This document shows, in pieces, positions 38,655-44,197 of a DNA stretch of 44,197 nucleotides (position 1 is the stretch's first letter; every line of letters starts with the position of its first letter). This DNA is from an uncultured Parabacteroides sp. GTDB taxonomy: Bacteria > Bacteroidota > Bacteroidia > Bacteroidales > Tannerellaceae. The stretch covers positions 1 to 44,197 of the forward strand of contig CASFXH010000024.1 of the NCBI GenBank assembly GCA_949298575.1, given 5' to 3'. A program made the translations under genes and the position numbers. The notes beneath the pieces are model-generated. The model was not told the origin of the DNA, did no database searches, and saw only the letters and a program-made list of their open reading frames with translations.

Positions 38655-41195
38655 ATGAAGGCAAAGAAAATTTGGGTAATGGCCTTGTTCCTCTTGCTTC
38701 CATGGGGGAACATTTCCGCGCAATACTCGACGATGAGCGATCAGCAAGTCTTGGAATACGCGAAAAGTGCTCTGGAACAGGGCAAGGATCAAAGGCAGAT
38801 CGCGAATGAGCTTGTCCGTCGGGGCGTGACGAGAGAACAAGCGGAACGCGTGAAAAAACTGTACGATCAACAACAAGCGGGCGCGTCAACAGGTGAGTTT
38901 TCTGTGGGCGAAGAATCTCGTCTCCGTCAGGTACGGCGGGATACGGCGACGAGCGTATGGGGCGATATCGCCACCCCTTTACAGATGAGACAAGGACAAA
39001 TCGTTCCCGGAATGCTGGAGCCGACAGATCAGGTTCAAAGCATGCCTTGGGGTTATGAGCAGAACCAGAATGTTTTTGGGAATTATGAGTCGTCGCAAAT
39101 GGATCCTTGGGGATTGGGCCTCGGACCGGTCCAACAGCCGGAAGAACAAGTTTTCGGCCGGAGCATCTTCAATACGAGAAATTTGACTTTTGAGCCGAGC
39201 GTAAATCTCGCGACTCCGCCCAATTATCGATTGGGCCCGGGCGATGAGGTGATCATTGATATTTGGGGAGCCAGCCAGACCACTATTCGGCAGACCATAT
39301 CGCCTGATGGTACGATCAACTTACAGGAATTGGGGCCCGCCTATTTGAGTGGCATGACGGTGAAGGAGGCCAGTGAATATCTGAAAGGAGAGTTGGGTAA
39401 AGTTTATTCCAATGAGGATAATCAAATCAAGGTGACATTGGGAAATGCCCGTACGATCCAAATCAATATTATGGGTGAGGTGACGTTGCCTGGAACATAC
39501 GCGTTATCCGCTTTCTCGACCGTGTTCCATGCGCTTTATCGTGCGGGGGGCGTGAATGAGATCGGCAGTCTGCGTAATGTGTTGTTGGTGCGAGACGGCG
39601 CGCAAGTCGCTTCCGTTGACGTGTACGATTTCATTATGCATGGAAGGATTGATGGGGATATCCATTTGCAAGAAGGTGATGTCGTGATTGTCCCGGCTTA
39701 TGAATTGATGGTTAAGATTGATGGCAACGTGAAGCGCTCGATGAGATTTGAGATGAAAGCGGATGAGACGCTCGCGACATTGATTGATTATGCCGGAGGT
39801 TTTGACGCGGACGCTTATAGTAAGACATTGCGGATCGTTCGGCAAAATGGAGAGGAATATGAGGTGAAGACGGTCGATGCGGAGGAGTATGCGACGACCT
39901 CGTTGAGAAATGGTGATAGGATAACCGTTGGCGCGCTCTTGGATCGTTTTACCAACCGGGTGGAAATAAGAGGCGCGGTCTATCGTCCGGATATTTATGA
40001 GTTGAGCGAGGAAGTAAGTACCGTGCGGGCATTGATTGAGAAAGCGGAAGGCCTGATGGACGACGCTTTCACGAATCGCGCCGTGTTGCGACGTGAGCGG
40101 GACAATTTGACTAGCGAGATGCTTTCCGTGGACGTGAAAGCCCTGTTGGATGGTCGTGTCTCGGACATTCCTTTGAGAAAGAATGATATCCTTTATATCC
40201 CGAGTATTCATGATTTGCAGGATCTGGGGAATGTGGAGATTTTAGGAGAAGTGGCTCGTCCGGATAGTTATCCGTACGCGGACAATATGACGTTGGAAGA
40301 TTTGATTATTCAGGCTGGCGGCTTGAATGAGGCCGCCTCGACGGTGCGGGTAGACGTCTCTCGTCGGGTGAAGGATCCGAAAAACGTGAGCGGGACGGAC
40401 TCGATCGGCCAGATGTTTAGTTTCGCCTTGAAAGATGGTTTCATTATCGATGGCGAACCTGGTTTCGTGCTTCAACCCTATGATCAAGTTTTTGTCCGCC
40501 GTTCGCCCGGTTATCAGGAGCAGCAGAATGTTGAGGTTAAGGGCGAGGTCCTTTTTGGGGGAACTTATACTTTGACGACGAAAACGGAACGCTTAAGTGA
40601 TTTGATCAAGAAAGCGGGTGGCGTGAAAAGTTCGGCCTATGTTCGTGGCGCGAAGTTGACTCGTGTGGCGAATGAGGAAGAAAAGAAACGTATGCAAGAC
40701 GTGATCAACTTGATGGGGCGTGAATTGGGCGAAGGCCTTCTGGATTCCTTGAATATAAAGGTTGATAGCACTTATACGGTTGGCATTGATTTGGAAGCCG
40801 CGCTCGCCGAGCCGGGCGGTGACGCGGACCTGGTGGTTCGGGAAGGTGATGTATTGATCGTGCCGGAATATACGAATACGGTAAAGATCAGTGGCGCGGT
40901 GATGATGCCGAATACGGTCGCTTATAAGGAAGGCGAAAACGTGAAGTATTATCTGGCTCAAGCGGGCGGTTACAGCCAGCACGCGAAGAAGAACAAGAAG
41001 TTTATCATTTATATGAATGGGCAAGTCGCGGAGGTCAAGCGAAGAGGCGGTAAACAAATAGAGCCTGGTTGTGAGATTGTCGTGCCGAACAAGAGGAGAC
41101 GGAATGGCGCCGCGTTGACCTCTATCTTGAGTTACGCGACTTCTTTCGCGTCGTTGGGTACGATGGCCGCTTCGATCGCGAATCTCGTGAAATAG
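38655..41195 (+). CDS. SLBB-domain polysaccharide export outer membrane protein (Wza-like)
   Basis: An 846-residue protein. A signal peptide (cut near ISAQ, residue 23) is followed by a short helical hairpin region (residues 28-75). The Poly_export domain begins with YRLGPGDEVIIDIWG near residue 193, followed by about five or six SLBB domains, each starting with a V-x-I-x-G-x-V type strand (INIMGEVTLPGTY, VEIRGAVYRPDIY, VEILGEVARPDSY, VEVKGEVLFGGTY, VKISGAVMMPNTV). It would form the periplasmic and outer-membrane channel for the polysaccharide handled by the Wzz protein. ATG 38655 is chosen over an in-frame TTG at 38640. It ends just before a small hairpin and a strong terminator. Confidence 0.92.
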   Translation: MKAKKIWVMALFLLLPWGNISAQYSTMSDQQVLEYAKSALEQGKDQRQIANELVRRGVTREQAERVKKLYDQQQAGASTGEFSVGEESRLRQVRRDTATSVWGDIATPLQMRQGQIVPGMLEPTDQVQSMPWGYEQNQNVFGNYESSQMDPWGLGLGPVQQPEEQVFGRSIFNTRNLTFEPSVNLATPPNYRLGPGDEVIIDIWGASQTTIRQTISPDGTINLQELGPAYLSGMTVKEASEYLKGELGKVYSNEDNQIKVTLGNARTIQINIMGEVTLPGTYALSAFSTVFHALYRAGGVNEIGSLRNVLLVRDGAQVASVDVYDFIMHGRIDGDIHLQEGDVVIVPAYELMVKIDGNVKRSMRFEMKADETLATLIDYAGGFDADAYSKTLRIVRQNGEEYEVKTVDAEEYATTSLRNGDRITVGALLDRFTNRVEIRGAVYRPDIYELSEEVSTVRALIEKAEGLMDDAFTNRAVLRRERDNLTSEMLSVDVKALLDGRVSDIPLRKNDILYIPSIHDLQDLGNVEILGEVARPDSYPYADNMTLEDLIIQAGGLNEAASTVRVDVSRRVKDPKNVSGTDSIGQMFSFALKDGFIIDGEPGFVLQPYDQVFVRRSPGYQEQQNVEVKGEVLFGGTYTLTTKTERLSDLIKKAGGVKSSAYVRGAKLTRVANEEEKKRMQDVINLMGRELGEGLLDSLNIKVDSTYTVGIDLEAALAEPGGDADLVVREGDVLIVPEYTNTVKISGAVMMPNTVAYKEGENVKYYLAQAGGYSQHAKKNKKFIIYMNGQVAEVKRRGGKQIEPGCEIVVPNKRRRNGAALTSILSYATSFASLGTMAASIANLVK

Positions 41196-41229
41196 CTTAA
41201 ACCAGCCGTTATTGGTTTAAATCTTATGG

Positions 41230-41289
41230 GCCGAATGCCCCTATTCCTGAAAATTGAAGGAATGCGGGGGATTCGGCTTTCTTCTTTTA
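41230..41289 (+). terminator. Intrinsic terminator after the SLBB export gene
   Basis: GCCGAAT and ATTCGGC, CCCC and GGGG, ATTCC and GGAAT pair in a long stem (41230-41277) with a T-rich tail. A smaller hairpin TTAAACCA/TGGTTTAA precedes it. Confidence 0.8.
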
Positions 41290-41300
41290 TAAAGTTTATG

Positions 41301-41308
41301 TAAGTTCG
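41301..41308 (+). promoter_or_regulatory. -7 element TAAGTTCG before the GroES-like gene
   Basis: A TAnnTTCG match 26 bases before ATG 41334. Confidence 0.35.
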
Positions 41309-41333
41309 CGAATCGATAACAAATAAGAACGAT

Positions 41334-41720
41334 ATGCAGCTGACAATAGATCAAAAAGACATGGACAAGTTCCTCATGATTGGCGACAAGGTTTTGATTA
41401 AGCCCAAGAATCCGCAAAGCCAGACGAAGACAGGCCTTTACTTACCGCCTACGGTGCGGCAAGGCGAGAAGATTCAAGCGGGCTACGTGATTAAGACGGG
41501 GCCGGGTTACGCCTTGCCTTCGTCGACCGAGGATTATGAGGTATGGGAGAAAAAGGAAGACAAGGAGGTGCGTTATTTGCCATTGCAAGCCCGCGAAGGC
41601 GATTTGGCGATTTATCTCCAGAACGCCGCTTATGAGATCAATTTCGATGAGGAGAAGTTTCTCATCGTTCCTCATTCGGCTATCCTGATGCTCATCCGCG
41701 ATGAGGAACTTTTCAAATAA
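41334..41720 (+). CDS. GroES-like (Cpn10) co-chaperone family protein
   Basis: A 128-residue protein of the Cpn10 fold, longer than true GroES (about 95). FLMIGDKVLIKPKNPQSQTKTGLYLPP covers the first beta-strands and a mobile-loop-like turn; GYVIKTGPGYALP and REGDLAIYLQNAAYEINFDEEKFLIVPHSAILMLI complete the barrel. No groEL adjoins it, so it may be a paralogue of the chromosomal groES rather than the main co-chaperonin. The NfnA-like gene starts 25 bases after its stop on the same strand and may be co-transcribed. Confidence 0.8.
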   Translation: MQLTIDQKDMDKFLMIGDKVLIKPKNPQSQTKTGLYLPPTVRQGEKIQAGYVIKTGPGYALPSSTEDYEVWEKKEDKEVRYLPLQAREGDLAIYLQNAAYEINFDEEKFLIVPHSAILMLIRDEELFK

Positions 41721-41745
41721 TGGATAATTTATACGATTGAGAGAT

Positions 41746-42543
41746 ATGAATAAAATTGTAAGCAAGGAGCGTTTCTCGGCCAACGTGGTGAAGCTCGAGG
41801 TCGAGGCGCCGTTGATCGCCCGGTCGCGTAAGGCGGGGCATTTCGTGATCGTCCGTGAAGGCGAGCATGGAGAACGTATCCCTTTGACGATCGCCGACGC
41901 TGATGTGGCCAAGGGTACGATCACGCTTGTGATTCAGGCCGTGGGGGATTCCTCCCGAAAATTGTGTGCCCTGAACGTGGGTGATGAGCTGACGGATGTG
42001 GTCGGTCCATTGGGGCAGGCGACGCGGGTGGAGAAAGTCGGGACCGTGGTCTGTGCCGGTGGTGGAGTAGGCGTGGCGCCGCTCTTACCCATCGTTAAAG
42101 CGTTTCACGCGATGGGCAACCGGGTCATCGTGGTCTTGGCCGCTCGCACGAAAGAGTTGATTATCCTTGAGGAGCAAATGCGCGCGAATTCCGATGAGGT
42201 CATTATCATGACAGATGACGGTTCTTATGGGACGAAAGGATTGGTGACCGACGGTGTCGAAAGCGTAATCCGCCGGGAGAAGGTTGATCTTTGCGTGACG
42301 ATCGGTCCCGCGATCATGATGAAGTTTGTCGCCGCTTTGACAAAGAAATACGAGATCCCGACTGTCGCCTCGTTAAACACGATCATGGTCGACGGGACGG
42401 GCATGTGTGGCGCCTGCCGCGTGACCGTAGGGGGAAAGACCCGCTTTGTCTGTGTCGATGGACCTGAGTTTGACGCGCATCAAGTCGACTTTGATGAGAT
42501 GATCATGCGTCTGGGAGCTTATAAAGATGTCGAGAAGAAATGA
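41746..42543 (+). CDS. NfnA / SudB-like ferredoxin-NADP reductase subunit
   Basis: A 265-residue FAD/NAD-binding oxidoreductase subunit. Residues 1-95 form the FAD-binding beta barrel, followed by the NAD-binding domain with VVCAGGGVGVAPLLPIVKA near 100. The C-terminal GMCGACRVTVGG and FVCVDGPEFDAH hold the cysteines of the 2Fe-2S cluster, as in dihydroorotate dehydrogenase electron-transfer subunits. With the next gene it matches NfnAB, which couples NADH and ferredoxin to NADP. ATG 41746 is preferred to TTG 41737. Confidence 0.9.
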   Translation: MNKIVSKERFSANVVKLEVEAPLIARSRKAGHFVIVREGEHGERIPLTIADADVAKGTITLVIQAVGDSSRKLCALNVGDELTDVVGPLGQATRVEKVGTVVCAGGGVGVAPLLPIVKAFHAMGNRVIVVLAARTKELIILEEQMRANSDEVIIMTDDGSYGTKGLVTDGVESVIRREKVDLCVTIGPAIMMKFVAALTKKYEIPTVASLNTIMVDGTGMCGACRVTVGGKTRFVCVDGPEFDAHQVDFDEMIMRLGAYKDVEKK

Positions 42544-42556
42544 AAGGAAGACGATT

Positions 42557-44035
42557 ATGACGACTGAAGAATTGATCGCGGCTCGCCGGGCGGAGCCGTG
42601 GCGCGAGGTATTGCGCAAGAGCATGAAGAATAAGGTACGCTCATCCATCGAGCGGGTAAAAATGAATGAGCTGGATCCCGACTACAGGAGCCGCGTGAGG
42701 ACGGAAGAAGTCAACCTCGGCCTTACGAAAGAACAGGCGATCATCGAGGCGCATCGTTGCCTCGACTGTCCGTCGCCGACTTGCATGCGAGGTTGCCCCG
42801 TGGGGATCCATATCCCTTCTTTTATCAAGAATATCGAGCGGGGGGAATTCCTGGAAGCGGCTAAGGTCTTGAAAGAGACGAGCGCTTTGCCCGCCGTTTG
42901 TGGACGGGTCTGTCCGCAGGAGAAGCAATGCGAGAGCCAATGCGTCCAGCTCAAGATGGGGAAACCCGCCGTGGCCATTGGCTACTTGGAGCGCTTCGCC
43001 GCCGACTATGAGCGGGAGAGTGGCCAGATCTCCATCCCTAAGATCGAGAAGAAGAATGGCGTGAAGATCGCGGTGGTGGGATCCGGGCCCGCCGGCTTGT
43101 CGTTCGCGGGCGACATGGCGAAGCGGGGCTACGACGTGACGGTCTTCGAGGCCTTGCACGAGATCGGGGGCGTGTTGAAATATGGCATTCCGGAGTTCCG
43201 CCTGCCCAACCGGATTGTCGACGTGGAAATCGATGGCTTGCGCCAGATGGGCGTGACGTTCGTCAAGGATTGCATCGTGGGCAAGACGATCAGCTACGAT
43301 GACTTGCACGACGAGGGCTTCCGGGGCATCTTCGTGGCCAGCGGGGCGGGCCTTCCCAATTTCATGAACATCCCGGGCGAGAACCTGGTGGGCATCATGT
43401 CGTCGAACGAGTACCTGACCCGTGTCAACCTGATGGACGCGGCCAATCCGGAGAGCGATACGCCGGTCTGGCGGGGACGCACGGTCGCGGTGATCGGGGG
43501 CGGCAACACGGCGATGGATTCCGTCCGCACGGCCCGCCGCTTGGGCGCCGAGAGGGCGATCATCGTTTACCGCCGGAGCGAGGAGGAGATGCCCGCCCGG
43601 GCGGAGGAGATCAAGCACGCCAAGGAGGAAGGCGTCGAGTTCATGACGCTCCACAACCCGATCGAATACTTGGGCGACGAGCGAGGCCGCGTGAAGCAAA
43701 TGCGTTTGCAGAAGATGGCTTTGGGTGAGCCTGACGCCTCGGGCCGCCGTCGGCCGGTGCCGGTCGAGGGCGCGATCGAGACGATCGATGTCGACGAGGT
43801 GATCGTCAGCGTCGGTGTCTCGCCCAATCCGTTGATCCCGCATGCCTTCAAGGGATTGGAGATCAGCAAGCGGGGGACGATCATCGTGGGCGAGGCCGAC
43901 ATGCGTTCCTCTTTGCCGGACGTGTACGCGGGTGGCGACATCGTACGTGGGGGCGCGACCGTGATCCTGGCGATGGGCGATGGCCGACGGGCCGCCGCCG
44001 CGATGGACGAGGCGTTATCGCGGGAAAATCGTTGA
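42557..44035 (+). CDS. gltA: NfnB / glutamate synthase small subunit-like NADPH oxidoreductase
   Basis: A 492-residue flavoprotein. The N-terminal Fer4_20-type region has two cysteine clusters (CLDCPSPTCMRGC and CGRVCPQEKQCESQC, residues about 66-130) for 4Fe-4S centres. The FAD site is VVGSGPAGLSFAGDMAKRG near residue 173, and the NADP site VAVIGGGNTAMDSVRTARRL near 311. It is the homotetrameric GltA/NfnB type. ATG 42557 follows AAGGAAG by six bases and is preferred; ATG 42527 would overlap the upstream stop and add ten residues. Together with the preceding gene it forms the NfnAB pair. Confidence 0.92.
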   Translation: MTTEELIAARRAEPWREVLRKSMKNKVRSSIERVKMNELDPDYRSRVRTEEVNLGLTKEQAIIEAHRCLDCPSPTCMRGCPVGIHIPSFIKNIERGEFLEAAKVLKETSALPAVCGRVCPQEKQCESQCVQLKMGKPAVAIGYLERFAADYERESGQISIPKIEKKNGVKIAVVGSGPAGLSFAGDMAKRGYDVTVFEALHEIGGVLKYGIPEFRLPNRIVDVEIDGLRQMGVTFVKDCIVGKTISYDDLHDEGFRGIFVASGAGLPNFMNIPGENLVGIMSSNEYLTRVNLMDAANPESDTPVWRGRTVAVIGGGNTAMDSVRTARRLGAERAIIVYRRSEEEMPARAEEIKHAKEEGVEFMTLHNPIEYLGDERGRVKQMRLQKMALGEPDASGRRRPVPVEGAIETIDVDEVIVSVGVSPNPLIPHAFKGLEISKRGTIIVGEADMRSSLPDVYAGGDIVRGGATVILAMGDGRRAAAAMDEALSRENR

Positions 44036-44074
44036 TTTTTTTCTCATCTTCCTTTTTCTTTTCAGATTAATCCG

Positions 44075-44082
44075 TATCTTTG
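44075..44082 (+). promoter_or_regulatory. -7 element TATCTTTG before the edge ORF
   Basis: Full TAnnTTTG match 25 bases before ATG 44107, supporting that a gene begins there. Confidence 0.5.
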
Positions 44083-44106
44083 ACGGCGAATCAAAAGAAA
44101 AACAGG

Positions 44107-44197
44107 ATGAATAATAAAATCAACAACATGTTAACGTCTTTTATGCTAAATCCTTTGGCGGAAGAGGATAATTTCTTAGCAAGCAAGCAAGCAAGCA
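44107..44197 (+). CDS. Start of an unidentified gene, cut by the window edge
   Basis: The frame reads MNNKINNMLTSFMLNPLAEE and runs open to the window edge, 30 codons in. It is preceded by a -7 element at 44075 and by AGG. The last 20 bases are five copies of AGCA inside the coding frame, so the gene could change frame by repeat slippage. The product is not recognisable from this piece. Confidence 0.5.
   Translation, partial: MNNKINNMLTSFMLNPLAEEDNFLASKQAS
44178..44197. repeat. AGCA tetranucleotide repeat, at least five copies
   Basis: AGCA occurs five times to the last base of the window, so the true length is unknown. A 4-base unit changes the reading frame whenever a copy is gained or lost. 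Confidence 0.85.

Noticed and set aside
1-44197. tRNA or rRNA genes, or an insertion sequence
   Set aside because: No cloverleaf-like segment, rRNA signature or transposase frame was found on reading through; a dedicated scan was not possible.

Overview
The window looks like Bacteroidales chromosome, most likely from the Parabacteroides/Tannerella side, though at a rather high GC content. Supporting signs are a bifunctional fucokinase/GDP-fucose pyrophosphorylase (Fkp), a PCMD lipoprotein with a PorT-like barrel, a DUF5686 outer-membrane protein, DUF4494, the Wzz/SLBB export pair, few Shine-Dalgarno sites, and promoters ending in the Bacteroidetes -7 element TAnnTTTG (often TAnnTTCG here). 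The genus is inference.

Layout. 1-812 has no protein gene. It holds two diverged copies, 413 bp apart, of an element that looks like a minus-strand small RNA gene with its own promoter and intrinsic terminator. 813-7459 is accessory in character: a DUF1848 Fe-S protein, a 1631-residue nuclease-helicase-methyltransferase fusion, and a convergent HU-like/winged-helix protein. 7831-9726 encodes a surface lipoprotein and an outer-membrane barrel. 9880-23201 is mostly housekeeping: Tat-exported Gfo/Idh oxidoreductase, pncB, DUF5686 protein, fkp, DUF4494-yggS-dihydroorotate dehydrogenase-like operon, sugar nucleotidyltransferase and rmuC. 23202-24782 is a MATE exporter behind a leader that looks like translational attenuation: promoter, 15-codon leader ORF, intrinsic terminator, gene. 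25003-27303 is a small island of lower GC: a divergent XRE regulator and a clan CD peptidase-like lipoprotein, followed by a decayed DUF4160/DUF2442 module. 27312-32021 carries an SLC13 permease, an MBL-fold hydrolase, an NlpC/P60 lipoprotein and serS. 32419-44035 carries a metallophosphoesterase, phosphoglucomutase/phosphomannomutase, dnaX, Wzz and SLBB polysaccharide export proteins, a GroES-like co-chaperone and an NfnAB-type oxidoreductase. The last 91 bases begin an ORF that runs into an AGCA tetranucleotide repeat at the window edge.

Intergenic spaces carry unusual, nested repeats: 41- and 42-nt tandem units at 18.3-18.6 kb, a perfect 33-bp inverted repeat around 42-nt units at 24.8-25.0 kb, and nine 24-nt units at 32.16-32.37 kb. 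All are built around inverted repeats.

The observations I rate highest are the NERD/PD-(D/E)XK/SF1 helicase/methyltransferase fusion, the MATE leader-peptide attenuator, the nine-A run in dnaX at the place where a gamma-type truncation would be expected, the tandem small-RNA-like elements, and the 33-bp inverted-repeat cassette. No tRNA, rRNA, CRISPR array, insertion sequence or replication origin was seen. All calls come from reading the sequence; no searches were run.
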